Below the pieces are notes generated by a model that was not told the origin of the DNA, did not search any database, and worked only from the letters and a program-made list of their open reading frames with translations. A stretch of DNA of 64,000 bases from Endothia cerciana. Its lineage: Eukaryota > Ascomycota > Sordariomycetes > Diaporthales > Cryphonectriaceae. A program made the translations under genes and the position numbers. Numbering within the stretch: position 1 is the stretch's first letter; the number at the start of each line of letters is the position of its first letter. Positions 1-12,642 of this stretch are shown one piece after another. Location of the stretch: positions 248,001 through 312,000 of the forward strand of contig JALRMH010000010.1 in the NCBI GenBank assembly GCA_026119935.1. The letters run 5' to 3'.

Positions 1-102
1 TAAGGTGCAGATCAGAGAAACAAGATTCTCCTTCTCTTGTTGGAACGATAGGCCAAAAGAAAGACATCTCAGAGAGGAGGGGGTAGGGGGAGGTCAACTC
101 AC

Positions 103-285
103 TCTTCCGCCGTGGAGGACGATCCAGGCCTCTGTCGGTGGGCCCCCGTCGATGGACAGCGTCGCCGTCATGTTGAACTTGATCTTCTCCTTCATCGCGG
201 CATTCTGCTGCTTCTTCGAGCTGATGGCCTCGGCCACCCCCGTCACGGTAGGTATCGCCGTGACGATGAGAAGCCCTAAAACCAT
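103..285 (-). CDS. Small hypothetical protein, first exon only (cut by window edge)
   Basis: ATG is at 283-285 on the minus strand. The frame stays open for 61 codons and reaches a good GTGAGT donor whose first base is 102, so this is a first exon; the rest lies left of the window. The protein starts with a hydrophobic stretch (MVLGLLIVTAIPTVTGVA) and continues into a Lys/Ala-rich helix and a segment ending in a hydrophobic strand before the splice site. I chose this ATG because the codons upstream in the same frame lie in a CT-rich, leader-like sequence. The layout resembles small conserved fungal proteins of unknown function with an N-terminal hydrophobic segment, but I cannot name a family. 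No acceptor is convincing in bases 1-91. Confidence 0.6.
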
Positions 286-1543
286 ATTGGCCCTCTTTCT
301 CTGTGTGTCTCTCTCTCTCTCCTTTCTCGTGTCGTCGCTGTCGTTTTGATCTCCTTCGTATGCAGACGCTATCCGTTGATCACCCTCGTGTGTCGCCTGC
401 GCTGTGGAGGCACCGTCGCGAAGATGAAGTGGTCGTCGCCTAGTGGGTTGTCGCGCCGTATGTGTTGCACGTAGTCGGGAGGGTATGGCGAGCAGCGGTG
501 CTTCCCCGGGGTGTGTACATTTCACAGAACTGGTCTCTCGAGATTATGATGATTCTATTCCCTACAGACCCGTCAGCATACACTTCTTTCTCCTTCTTCT
601 CACGCCGTGCAGCTCTTTCGTCATAGTTCCCCGGTTTTCCCCCATCCATATCCCAGCCCTACAGACGGGGGCCCACTGCCTCATCTCTCATCTCATCACA
701 CACACTCACACACACACACTCTCTCTCTCTCTCTCAGCCCCCTCGTCTTCCGGCTTATGACTTCAGCCACAAGGATGGCCCACACCATCATCACGTCCCC
801 CGCCCCATACCAGGTACTTGCAGGTACCTGCAGTTGTCCTTCCAATGTCGTGCGTATCATGTGCGCCTCGCTTGCAGCGAGGCGCTCACTCTCTCTTCCC
901 TCAGTCTCTCCGACGTCATGTGGGCTTCATCTCCATGGGTCCCGCCCTGCTTCCATCCCTCCAGTCACATCCACAGAGCAGAGTCTAGACCACTCGTGAT
1001 GGGAGAGAAACAGGAATCACGCCCCAGCCTGTCGTCCGGAGTTGCCAACCCCGCTGACGCAAGGAGTGCGACATGACGCTTCCTCCAGGCTGCAGACGGC
1101 AGGCTGGCGACGGTCGACAGCCAGAGAGTGATGGAGGGAGCGTGCATATGCGGGATGGTTGACATCGATGGGGGCCGATCGAGACATCGAAATCAGGTTC
1201 TTTCGGGGTAACCTCGTCCTCTCGTCTCGGAAGTCCCACATACCAAAGCCAGGGCCGTCCGTCCCGTTTCGGTACTGCATCTAGCCATTGCGTCAACCTG
1301 CCAACTTTCTCGTCGATGCAGGGTCTTGGCCGTAACTCCTTCGTCGAATTTAAACAATAGACACACCTGCAAGGGGACCTCCGCTCCCATTCAGACCCTG
1401 AAGAAAAAGGTTTACCAAAGTTTGAAGATACCCTCACGATATCCACACACCCAACCGATAGCTGAAGGCAGTGAACTCACTCGAGCCACGCAGCGAGAAC
1501 TGTATCAAACAACCAGGGAGAGAAATCAACAGGACAAGCAATC
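286..1543. other. Intergenic region without a supported gene
   Basis: This is the shared upstream region of the divergent genes on either side. It contains pyrimidine-rich leader-like sequence just upstream of 285, a CA run followed by a CT run at about 697-737, and a short duplicated TGCAGGTACYTGCAGG motif near 810-830. I found no reading frame with splice signals or recognisable protein sequence. Confidence 0.5.
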
Positions 1544-2182
1544 ATGTCCTCATCTGTAAGCCCCAGCTGGTCCACCACTCGGTGGACGACCTCGCACCGC
1601 CGGCCCGGCCACGCCTCAAGTGAACTGACAAGCCACACTCGCAGCAGCAAGGAATGCCTCAGACCGAGGAGCCCCCAGCCTCCCGTCCGGAACAGCCAGA
1701 GCGCCAAACCTCCCAGGCCCCGCAACAAGAACAAGAGAGGCCAGCGGCCAGCCGGACCGCCTCGTCGGCGGACCAGGGCCAGGACCGCGAGGAGCCAGAG
1801 GCGGTAGACCGCAATGCGCAGGCCGAGTCCGACAACGAGGAGCCGGAACGAAGCCACGAGGAGGCAGAGGAGGAAGATAACGACGACTACCACCACCACC
1901 ACGCTGCCGCTGAGGGGGAGGAGGAAGAGGAGGAGACAGCAGAGCACGAACCCGAGCCGGATATGCAGCGCGAGGACGTGTCGACGCCAACATCTGAGGA
2001 GCACCAGCCCGCGACGCCCAAGGATAACGAGGAGACGCCGTACTGGCAGCAGGGCAACCAGCAGGCGTCCCGCGAGCAGGAGCAGCAGGTCGCGGCGCCC
2101 AAGAAGAAGAAGGGCCGCAGGTCGCGCAGGCGCCAGCAGCCGCAGTACGACGAGGAGGACGAGGAAGATGGCGGCGATGACT

Positions 2183-2230
<48 letters not shown>

Positions 2231-2394
2231 TGATGCAGCAGCAACAGATGATGCAGCAGCAGCAGCAGCAGCAGCAGGGCGGTGGCGGCGGGGAGAAGAA
2301 GAACCCGCTGAAGCTGAGGCTGGACCTGAATCTCGAGATCGAGATCGAGCTGAAGGCGAGGATTCATGGTGATCTGGAGCTGGCCTTGCTGTAA
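1544..2394 (+). CDS. PolyQ/acidic low-complexity protein with a regular C-terminal strand-like segment
   Basis: Proposed exons are 1544-1555 and 1645-2394. Exon 1 encodes only MSSS, followed by a GTAAGC donor. A CTGAC branch site (1624-1628) precedes CAG acceptors at 1644 or 1647, and either joins in frame to QGMPQTEEPP. The roughly 255-residue protein is dominated by Glu/Gln/Ser/Pro sequence. It has a histidine cluster, an acidic block, a basic KKKKGRRSRRRQ patch and a glutamine tract near residues 190-220. It ends in LKLRLDLNLEIEIELKAR followed by a short hydrophobic tail, a strictly alternating hydrophobic/charged pattern. That ordered ending on a disordered protein is the part likely to be conserved; the function is unknown. 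A GTAAGT overlaps the stop codon (2391). Splicing it to TAG|C at 2575 would change only the last residues (…ALLDG). A leucine-rich minus-strand frame here is an antisense shadow. Confidence 0.7.
2185..2277 (+). repeat. CAG microsatellite encoding the polyQ tract
   Basis: An uninterrupted run of 15 CAG codons (2185-2229) is followed by two shorter CAG/CAA blocks (2236-2247 and 2254-2277), separated by ATGATG pairs. The repeat is in frame in the polyQ gene and encodes Q15-MM-Q4-MM-Q8. It is likely length-variable between strains. Confidence 0.9.
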
Positions 2395-5300
2395 GTTTCG
2401 ACCCCGTTGCGTCTTGCCCCTTTCATTCTCCCTCGCCGACGGACCGGAATCACCACGTCGCCGGCATCGCATCTTGCCATGTCGTCGACCATGTCGCGCT
2501 CTCGTCCACGGCTACATCAACGTCCAAAAGGTCCCCGGCTAATACCGAGTGCTAACTGAAGTACGATGTGAATAGCGACGGTTAATGAGTGTGTCTCGGA
2601 GCATCATCGGTTTCTTCTCTATTGGCGGTCAGCGGCGCTCAGTTCCGGGTTGGTGGGTAATTTGTCGGGTCATTGAGACGAAGTGACGAGAAACGGTGGC
2701 GACGTCGGCCTCGCGAGGGCTCAAGCTGCTCCCAACCAAACACCAATACTCCCAAAATCCTGTAACAACTTTCTCCTTTGTCAAATATCGTAAAATGAAT
2801 GTCGGGCGACGGTTAGCGTTTAGTTGATGACTTAGATGAGTAGCCTCCGAATTTAGATAATGGACTTGACGTCCCAGTTCAGCGTCGCGGGGCCAGTGAG
2901 TGCATGCTTCCGTTGTGCAGGCCTTTGTCAGATCACGCAAGAGAGTTGTTAATCCTATACGTCGTCACATACAGGGTGAGGGTGATGTTGGGTGTTGCAC
3001 CTCATCCAAGCCAAGTCGCAGCAGAGACGGATGTAGCCTATGCAGGGCTCGCTCGCCTCTGCCCGTCAGACATCCGCACCTCGCGGGCCAGGGGATCGAT
3101 CCTCCTTTCTCGCAGCGGTCGCGACGGGCGGGATGTCGTCGCGTTTCTGCATGAACGCAGGACCTCATGGTGGCCTATGCTCTTCAGCCTCAATGCCACG
3201 GCCCCCTCCTCGTGGGACGTCGTGTGCTCCGCAACACGGCAGCCATCGCCCCCCCGGCGCGTTCCGCAGGGCGACGCGTTGTGAGATCGTGACGGTCACA
3301 CAATGGGAACGGTTCCTCGTGCGACCTGGCGCCAGCCGGGTCTCTTGAGGAACGAGGCCTCCGTGTAGCCTTTGTCCTCCTTGGCTAACGCGACCGTACC
3401 AGACTGGACTGCCTCGTTCCGGTTGGGCATTCGAGACACACTTATTTAGTGGTCGCCTGCTTCGGCTTTCAAAGTAGCCCGGTTGTTTCCACCGCGGAGC
3501 TCGGAGCCGTGCATGCCCCCTGCACGAGCATCTGTGAGTCCACATGTTGTCGTGGCATGTGTCGACACCGATAGTCGTCGCTCAGAGTCGTTGGGCCAAG
3601 ACCATTCAGGAATACCCACCGATCGCGTCGGTCGCGTGTACCTGACCCGTCATCTCCCCATATAGCGTCCCTATGCGAGCCGTCTAAGTTTGCTGCCCGT
3701 TCCGTGCCTCGCCCACAAAACAAATGTCGTCGACCGTCAGTGCTGCCACGACATCGCAAGTCGAGCGCCCATAAGCTATAACCAGCCATTGAGTGAAGAG
3801 ACGTTCGTGTCGTCAGGCCGTACCCCGCTAACGTCAGAAGACAGGGTTGATGTATACGATCGTAATCCCTTCCCCTCTTAGACCTTCGCACAGGTCCCCC
3901 GAGCGTCAGATATATCCCACGCCGCCCCTACACTCTAATTTGCGGTCTGCAGAACCGTCTTTCGGTAAACCACTCCACTGACGCGGGGGGATCTGCGAGC
4001 TAGTGAGTCGGCAGGACAAGAGGTTTCCGTCACCTCATCTTATCGTCGAGTTGGTTTCCACTAGGCAGTCCGATTAAGTATCTCCTCCAACTCTTCAATA
4101 CCTACCACAGTTTTGTCATTGCTTGAACCAGACTTGCGATGGTTCTGGTTGTTGACGCAGCCAGAGAAGCAGCCAGATCCCACCAGGCATCGTTGGAGTC
4201 AATTATCGAATGGCAAAGATCGAGTGTGCAGAAAAATGGCCGTGGAAAACTCGTTATTATTGAGGTGCACGGTGGCTGGCTGTGCAAGCCCAGCAACTGA
4301 TCGTCCCTTCCCAGGCGCATCTCTTCGGGGCTGGCCAAGTGATTGATCGTGAGGCGGTCGATGGGAGGCAAGGTAAGGTACTCGGACAGAGAGAGATGCT
4401 AAGACTCTCGAGAATTCCAGTGGACGAACAAGACGGGTCAATAGGACCTAAGGAAATATCGAGGACTGCTCGACAGGACCGACAGAGGGGGAACTTGGCA
4501 ACGATAGCAATATGGGCTCCAGACCTGAGATAAGGCACAGACAGAAGAGGAGCGACTGATGATATATCCAAGTTTCGGGGTCGTGTAATCCGCTTGGATC
4601 GATCGTCATTGACCCGTAGAACCTGGCAACCTTACCGGCCCGAGGCCCACGGCTTTTGTTCCCGACCTGGAGCCCCATCCCACGACAGGTGGCAATCCTG
4701 AATCGTTCGCACCTCGTGTTGCTCGCTGCCGTGGTATATATCGGGGGTTGAATATTGAGACATCCCTGGATAAGTTGGACGTTAGAAGAACCGGGCAGAA
4801 GGGGAGGGACCCTGGCAATAGTAGCATCGAATAATGCACAAAGCTTGGACGGGTGAGGCGAAAGAGGGGGGCGCCTATTGGCGAGCGAGAGCCTCACGAC
4901 CTTCCCATTTGCTGCCACGGGCGAAAGCCTAAACCTTATACAAGGTGCCCCGGCGGGACCCTTGGTGAGATCATCTTGTTTTCCGCTACCATCCTCGGCA
5001 TGCCAACTTGAGGAGCGCCCGACCCCATCGTGTGCGTCTGCGCGGGGACATTTGAAAACCAGATGCTGCCCCCCAGACGGTCAATCGTATTCCCGCTGCG
5101 GCCGCCTTGACGAGTGAGCATCTCCATAGTGGCGACGCACCAAGCCGGACCAGCGTCCAAGGGCAGACCCAAGAAACGAAACCTGCGGAGATGAGATCAG
5201 TATGGGTGCAATAGGATGATGCACCTGCATTTGACCCTGATATATATGGCGAGGCCGTACGATGCTATGCGTTCCCCATCCCGGAGAAGTTTGTTGTCTG

Positions 5301-5911
5301 GATAAGGCGGCCAGCATGTGCAGAACGTAGCCAGAGCCGCAGTTTTTGGGTGGGTGGTGAGCCTTGCATGGCCTGCCACCCTACCTCCACTAGGTGCAGG
5401 TGCCGGTGCAGGTGGTGGAGGTCATGTCATCAGTATTACCTAAACTGGGGGGGGGGGGCGTCATGGGTATCTGATCGGTCCCTGCAGGCGATCCGAGGTC
5501 GCCAAAGGGGCATGTTTTCTGGGGGGTGCTTGCCGCTCCGAGTTCTACCCCACATTCCAAAAATCCAGAGGTCTGCCAAACAGGAGGCGCACAATTGGCT
5601 CCGGTTCGGAGTTGACTCAGGATTCAATTCCACCCTCACAAGACTCAAGGAAGAACTAGACTGACCGTGGCCGTCCTGGATTCTCTCTTGGCCCATGCTC
5701 GACACAACACCGAAAATCCCAACAACCTCAGTGTTGTCACCATCACTGCTGTTGACATCCCGAACACTCTCGAGGGTAGAGCGGCCATCCTCTTCTCGAC
5801 CAGAGTGCAGTGCAGCATCATCAGGCTGGACAGGGGGCGACTTTCTTTTTCTTCTTCCTTTTGATACCCAACCCCTCGCCACCCTCCGCCCCTCGAGACT
5901 CGACCATAAAC
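2395..5911. other. 3.5-kb intergenic region upstream of the acetolactate synthase gene
   Basis: Short open frames occur on both strands, but none shows a family signature, intron signals or consistent codon use. A G10 run lies near 5448. The CT-rich sequence ending at 5911 is the probable core promoter and leader of the acetolactate synthase gene. The only regulatory element I can support is the TGACTCA site listed separately. Confidence 0.5.
5613..5619 (+). promoter_or_regulatory. TGACTCA general amino-acid control element (CPC1/Gcn4 type)
   Basis: A perfect TGACTCA palindrome lies 293 bases upstream of the acetolactate synthase ATG. The CPC1/Gcn4 bZIP activators bind this sequence in front of amino-acid biosynthetic genes, which fits the downstream gene. 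Binding itself is inferred from the motif and its location. Confidence 0.5.
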
Positions 5912-8285
5912 ATGCTCCGTTCCGGCAGCCAACAGGCCAGCAAGGCCGTACGGTCTCTGGCCCAGCCTCGACGAGCCTTTGGAACCTCAAATATCGCCGC
6001 CGCTACCTCTACCACGACGACAAGAAAGGTACACTCCACGGCGAGGAAGTCGGCAACAGCTTCAGCAACAGCCACACCCGTGCCGTCAGTTCCCCCCTCC
6101 CATGGTGACTCAACAGTCAGATAATCGTACGCTGAGCCTTGCTAACATGCCAATTGATCCCCCAGTAATGTTCGCGCGAAACCTAGTCCCTCGTTCCAAA
6201 CCGAGCCTAAGCACCATGTCCAGCCGCTCGCCAGCCGCTCGTCCGACATGGACGAATCGTACGTCCTCGCCCGCAGACTCCGCCGTCCTCGGACGACAGG
6301 TGCTATCGCATATTGACCGCCCTGTATTTAGGTTCATTGGCAAGACTGGAGGCGAGATATTCCACGAGATGATGCTGAGGCATGATGTGAAGCACATCTG
6401 TATGTCGAGCGCGACGCAGCCCACATGTGGTGTTCTGGTGCTTGTGACTAACTTCAAGCACAGTCGGTTACCCTGGTGGGGCCATCCTGCCCGTCTTCGA
6501 TGCCATCTACAACTCGCCACACTTCGACTTTGTGCTACCCAGACATGAACAGGGAGCCGGACACATGGCTGAGGGCTATGCTCGTGCATCAGGCAAGCCC
6601 GGTGTCGTCCTCGTCACCTCCGGCCCTGGCGCCACCAACGTTATAACGCCCATCGCCGATGCCATGTCCGATGGCATCCCCCTGGTCGTCTTTACCGGTC
6701 AGGTTGTCACAAGCGCCATCGGCAGTGATGCCTTTCAGGAGGCAGATGTGATCGGCATCTCGAGGGCCTGCACCAAGTGGAACGTCATGGTCAAGAGTGT
6801 TGCTGAGCTGCCTAGGAGGATCAACGAGGCCTTTGAGATCGCGACTAGTGGGAGGCCGGGACCCGTCCTCGTCGACCTTCCGAAGGACATCACTGCTGGT
6901 GTTCTGAGGAAGGCCATCCCCACCGTGTCTGCCCTGCCGGGGCTGCCTAGCGCTGCTTCTCGCGCCATGGCAGAACTGACCAAGAAGCAGCTGCACGACT
7001 CGATCAGCCGTGTGGCCGGCTTGATCAACATCGCCAAGAAGCCCGTCATCTACGCTGGAAACGGAGTCATCTGCTCCGAGGAGGGCCCCGCGCTGCTGAG
7101 AGCTCTGGCCGACAAGTGCTCCATCCCCGTGACGACCACCCTGCAGGGCCTGGGTGCTTTCGACGAGCTGGACGAGAAGTCTCTGCACATGCTCGGGATG
7201 CACGGCGCAGCCTACGCGAACATGGCCATGCAGGAGGCGGATCTGATCATTGCCTTGGGTGGACGATTCGACGACCGCGTGACCTTGCGGGTTGGGGGCT
7301 TTGCACCGGCGGCCAAGGCTGCGGCGGCGGAGGGCCGTGGCGGTATCGTCCAGTTTGAGATCATGCCCAAGAACATCAATAAGGTCGTCCAGGCTACAGA
7401 GGCCGTCGAGGGCGACGTCAGTGCCAACCTGAGGCCCCTGATCCCCCTGGTCGAGACCAAGTCAATGGAGGACCGCAAGGAGTGGTTCGATAAGATCAAC
7501 GGCTGGAAGCAAAAGTGGCCCCTGAACGCCTTCGAGCGCGCTGGGGACTCCGGCAAGATCAAGCCGCAAGAGATGATCGAGCAGCTGTCTGACCTGTGCA
7601 GGGACCGCAAGAACAACACCTACATCACCACGGGTGTGGGCCAGCACCAGATGTGGACAGCGCAGCACTTCCGCTGGAGGCATCCTCGCACTATGATCAC
7701 CTCGGGTGGTCTCGGCACCATGGGCTTCGGCCTACCCGCCGCCATTGGTGCCAAGGTTGCGAAGCCTGACTCGTTGGTCATCGACATCGACGGTGATGCC
7801 TCCATGTGCATGACGCTGACCGAGCTCGGCACGGCGGCACAGTTTAACATTGGCATAAAGGTGATCGTCCTGAACAACGAGGAGCAGGGCATGGTGACGC
7901 AATGGCAGAACCTGTTCTACCAGGATCGCTACAGCCACACGCACCAGACGAACCCTGACTTCCAGAAGCTGTCGGACGCCATGGGTATCCAGTCCAGGCG
8001 CGTGTCGAAGCCCGAGGAGGTTGTTGATGCCCTGAAGTGGCTGATCGACTCGGATGGCCCGGCCCTGCTGGAGGTCATGACCGACAAGAAGGTGCCGGTC
8101 CTGCCTATGGTGCCAGCGGGTCATGCTCTGCACGAGTTCATCACGTGGGATGCTGGTGAGTGTCACCTACCGGAACTCTGTTCGAAGTAGTGAATGTTTG
8201 CTAATATGACGTGTGAAATACAGAGAAGGACAAGCAGCGGAGAGAGACCATGCGCGAGAGAACGAAGGGTCTGCATGGGAATTAA
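5912..8285 (+). CDS. ILV2: Acetolactate synthase catalytic subunit, mitochondrial
   Basis: Exons are 5912-6084, 6166-6258, 6332-6399, 6464-8155 and 8224-8285, giving 695 residues in frame. The enzyme condenses pyruvate (or pyruvate plus 2-oxobutyrate) using ThDP and FAD, the first common step of valine, leucine and isoleucine synthesis. The first ~60 residues are Ser/Thr/Ala/Arg-rich with almost no acids, as in a mitochondrial presequence. Then come the N-terminal ThDP domain with FGYPGGAILPVFDAIYNS and the catalytic glutamate in HEQGAGHMAEGYARASGKPG (Glu140), the central FAD-binding domain, and the C-terminal ThDP/Mg domain with DIDGDASM (from about residue 553) and LNNEEQGMV. Introns 1-4 have donors GTCAGT, GTACGT, GTATGT and GTGAGT. 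Intron 1 shows a GCTAAC branch, and its donor was chosen because it keeps phase. The last 21 residues are basic. Residue 193 is Val where the yeast and plant enzymes have Pro. TGACTCA sites suggest CPC1 control. Confidence 0.95.
6106..6112 (+). promoter_or_regulatory. Second TGACTCA site, inside intron 1 of the acetolactate synthase gene
   Basis: A second perfect TGACTCA sits inside the proposed first intron (6085-6165), 194 bases downstream of the ATG. With the upstream copy it may contribute to general-control regulation, but a functional intronic site is only inferred. If the donor were at 6105 instead, this sequence would still be intronic. Confidence 0.3.
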
Positions 8286-11200
8286 GGCGTTCAACGTTGA
8301 TTCCAAGCAAAAGCAGGTGGATGAAAATTTCTACCGGCGGTTCGTTTGTCGCTCAAAAGCCACCCCCGGCCCGAGACTGAACCAGGACCGCTAGTGGGTG
8401 ATTCGCCAGTGGGCAGGAAGCCAACGGTCGCGTTGGACAGAAGTGTAGTCACGCTACGCGTATTGAAAAAAAAGGGTCCAGCAAGGTTTTTTTTGGCATC
8501 GCGAAATATTGTCACATCTTCCGCTTCACGGCCGAGAGACTCGGGTGACCCTTTGGGAAAGGGAAGGGGTGGGTTGGGGGGGGGGCTGTGGGAAAACCCT
8601 ATGGTATATGCGCCCGATATCTGTAATTAATACACACGCGCGCCGCGAGCCATGGAGTAGGGGGTAAAAAAAAAAAAAAAAGGAAACAAAAAGTCGTTTG
8701 GATATTGCATAAACCGTCCGGCAAATTCCGTCCTGGACACCACTGAGACCCTGGAGTTATAAAACGTCACGACGCCGCGGCGAAGACACTGTCCAATGGC
8801 ACCGTACCACTGCGGTGCTGTCGGCGACGGGCTGCCGACATGAGCGAGTCCACGACTTCTGGGCGGCCTGTGTCCTGTGGATACTGCTGGACTCTCACCA
8901 TGAACGACTACGCACTTGGCGACCTAGGTATCCATCTCAAGGCTTCCCTCCATCCAGCAGCGTCTTCACTCTGAAGCCCAGATGGGCCTTTGTACGCACG
9001 GCGCATAGGTCGCGCAACTGTCTCTCTTTTTTAAGAGCGTCGCCAGCGCGTTCATTCCTGGAAGAAATTTTCGGACCCGCATGTCTCGTGTGTACAAGCT
9101 TGCGGACGTCTGTTCATCTCTCTTGCGGGTCTTCTTCGCTGTTATCTTCACCTACAGAGTCTGGCTACTGGCCCGGTATACCGACCCAGATACCCAGGAC
9201 CGGGACACCCGCACTCGTTGGTGGCAGGCGACGGCAGAGCTCGACAAAACCACAAAGGGGGGAGGGCCCCTGCCCTTGCCACCAACAACTACAGATAGCT
9301 GAGGCGGTAGTAGGCGACCGCATCTCTCTTCTGCGCTCGCTCTTGGGCTCGCAAACAAATTGCTGGGCTCCACCTTGCTCCGGCCCCCCTCAAGTACTCA
9401 GGACGCCAGAACGAGGATCCTTTGCAAGAGGTCGAGCCCGCTCGGCCGGAGGCCGTCATCCTCCGGCCGCAAGGAACCTGCTCCCAGCTGCAGAGTTTCG
9501 AGGACACCTTCCGGGTGACGAGAGCATGGCTCGAACTCGGTTCGGAAGATGCCAACAATATCTCACGAAAGGAAGGAGGGCAATAGGTAAAATCGAGAGG
9601 CGAGGGTGCGCTTTCGGGGGCCGGTTCCACTGCCAGTAGACAGAGAGCGGGCCGGCGGCGGAGTGGCCTGCGATAGGGCGCCCTGCTAACTTTGGGCACG
9701 ACGAGGTGTATGTTCGGTGAGGGTGATCGAGGAAGATACGAGGGGCGGACTGTCCGCAAATCGCCCTGAGACGCTTCAGGAGGTGAGCCCACGGTGTCTC
9801 GAGAGGCAAGTCCGGCGCTTCTGCTCATTTCGATTCTCTCCCCGTCTCGATCCTGGCACTGCGTTCTGGGCGACGGCAGGGAGACAGACTTGGGGGCCGA
9901 AAGTCTCGTGCTGCTGAGGCCTCGGGCGTTGACACCCCCTTTGCTAACCGTGGCTACGCGGTGCTAGGCTCCGGACGAAGCTTGAGCGCGCCCAATCCGA
10001 TCATGGACAAGAGGCTCTCGAAAATGGAGGCTTGTCTCTCGCGTGAGGCCTCTCCCTTGAATATATTGCTTTTTCTTGTAACGCTCGCGCACAGCATGGG
10101 GGAAAGGATCCAAGACATACCTCTTGTCTTTCTCCTCCCATGGCTTGTCGTTTTCCCCACACTCTCTCTCCGTGCCTGCGTTGGCTGAGACAAGAGTGCC
10201 AATCCCCTCACCCATGACGGCCCGGCCATCGGGTCCGAAAGATCGGATGTCTCTTCTCGTAGTAGTAAAAGGTCTCGAGGGCGGTCCCCAGGCCTCCTTT
10301 CAAGACAATGTGCTTCGATGCTACCGTGGAACGCATTGTACCAGGGATACGAGAGGTGCTGGATAGAGTTCTGTGGGACCACGGCTCAGAGCAGTAGGGC
10401 CGCAAGGGGAGCGAGATACGAGCAATAGGAGAGGCCCTGCAGGCCGTGAAGGAGGCAGAGCCACGATGGTGAGAATGAGTGAGCCCTCACCATCCCCGGT
10501 ACGGCCCCCGAACGGGGTCGTTCTGAGCCCTTTTGGTACCTGCTGGTGGCGAGAGGCGCATTGCGGTCAGGACTCTTCAATAGAGTTTTGCCTCGAAAGC
10601 CTCGGCAGAGGCCATGTCTGGAGCTGTGCACATGCTTGAAACGCCGCCGTCCTTCTAGGGGCTGTCCGGGCACGGGGATGCAGCACATGATACCCGGCGA
10701 GCTTGTGTGAAGGAGGTGGGAATATCGGATAAAATCCTAGTGCAGGTAAGTACCGCTGTTGGGGCACCTTCCCGAGGACACCATCCATGAACCTCTGTTG
10801 TCGTGGCTCTAGTGAGGATGCTGACAGCCTTGCCTGAATGGCCAGGGTCTGAATCCTGATACTGATCAGGTGCGCGGTTTGCATCAAGATCCCGAGTGGC
10901 TTGCCATCATACTCTCCACGTCGAATTGTTGGACCGTAGAGCATCATGGGCTCGGTAGGCCCTCGATATAGATAGACCCTTGACACCTAGAGGGGTCGAT
11001 AGTGAGTCCGAGTTGGCCATATCGGGACCATGACAGGCTCTTGAACTGGGGGGGCGTCAACACGAGGCCAGGCAGGCCACCGAAGCTCAGGTCAAGCGTG
11101 AGCGCCTGACTGCCGCCCTGTACGAAAACCATTGAGGCTCTTGAAGGGGGGGAAGCTGACAGGTGGATGATCGAGCTGACCTGGGCGGAGGCTGACCCTG

Positions 11201-11860
11201 CGAGGTTCGCCATGAGCAGTGGGATGGGCAGATAGGGCAATGACTTGCATGCTGGACCATCCACATCCAGGCAGCGGAGCTTCCAGTATCAGAGGGAGGG
11301 CGGGGGAGGGGGGGAGGCATCAGGGCCAGGAGGATGCCCAGCACGTGGAGAAGGAGGCACTGAGGCGGAAGCTGGGTAAGGGTCCCGCGAGGCAAGGGGC
11401 GCCAGGGCCAGTAGAGGGGAGACGGGGAGGCTGCGGACGCCATACCACAGATAGCATTGACGCCTGCGTCCTGATGGGGAGGGAGGGTGTGTCGACTTGC
11501 GGAGGATCTGCCCGTGCATGGCCCCGGAACAACACCGTCGCCCCCCTCACCAGCAAACCACGACTCCGGGACCTCACCCTCGATGACTGGGCACCGCGGA
11601 TGTGTCTGTGGCTGCACGCTGTCCCCGACTCTGCCTTCCGGATCCGATTCCCCTAGACTGCTGAGTAAAGATGCGGGATTATTGCCTACCTGGTTCAGGA
11701 AAGGAGGATCGTTGACGGGATCTAATTTGGCATCCAGCGTCTGTCCTGGCCGCTCGCCAGTCTGAAAGTGGTCGAGAGGATCGGTCCACAGACAGGAGGA
11801 TTGGTGCCGATCTGGAAGGGCCCTTGAAAGGCCCCTGCGAGACGAACACGTATATGAATA

Positions 11861-11877
11861 GTACCATACTATGGTAC
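11861..11877. repeat. Perfect 8-bp inverted repeat GTACCATA-C-TATGGTAC
   Basis: The arms 11861-11868 and 11870-11877 are perfect reverse complements around one base. Related GTAC/CATAG dyads recur at about 12854-12867 and 14341-14366 in the same gene-poor region. Function is unknown. Confidence 0.6.
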
Positions 11878-12610
11878 ATAGTAGTACGGATGTACGATCC
11901 TGGGCCAGTGGGCATATTGCCCTATGGTGGGGGGGGGGGGGGAGAAGAGGGGAGGCGGAGCGAGGCGACTAGTATCGAGTGTAATCTCGGCTGTGCGATG
12001 TGGTCACCGTTGACTGGTCGTGTTGCTCCTCAGCCGAACCTGCTTTGTACCGCCGGCCTACTCGAGACGTCAATCATATGCCGCGATGCTCTAGTCCGCT
12101 CGACAGAGAGCTGAGGGCATGGGATGGGACGAGATGGGACGGGACGAGGTCGAACGGGTGTCCTGACGAGCGCGTCTCGCGATCATCCACGACCCACGGG
12201 CCCCTGGCAGAGCAGAGATTCGACAGACAGGATGATGAACGTGGGCATGATGGACATTGGCATGGGGACGCGGTGACGGGGTCATCAGGATCAAGATCAA
12301 GGGTCCCAAGGCCAGGGGGAGACGGGAAGCCGCCGAGGGTAGGGCCAAACAGGCAGAGAAGCACCTGGGAAAAGGCACGGGGCCAGGGTCCATCCAGGGT
12401 CAGGTCAGGTCTGGTCAGGTCAGGTCAGCACGGTCCAGCAATTACACCTTCCTGACTCGGCTAAACCCGATCTGACCCTGATCTCATACCGCCGTCATGG
12501 TGGTACTTCTGCTATGCCAGGCAGTAGTACTATAGCACCAGGTACCAGCGGTACTAGCCCAGGGTGGGGACATTAACATTCCGCTGTTTCTATTTCGAGA
12601 AACATGAACG

Positions 12611-12617
<7 letters not shown>

Positions 12618-12642
<25 letters not shown>

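Noticed and set aside
1477..2472. 331-residue leucine-rich frame on the minus strand
   Set aside because: It is the antisense of the CAG/GAG-rich polyQ gene; poly-Leu arises from reading CAG repeats backwards, and it lacks splice or domain evidence.
8815..9639. 274-residue plus-strand frame
   Set aside because: Its composition looks random, it starts at a non-ATG codon, and there is no domain or intron support.
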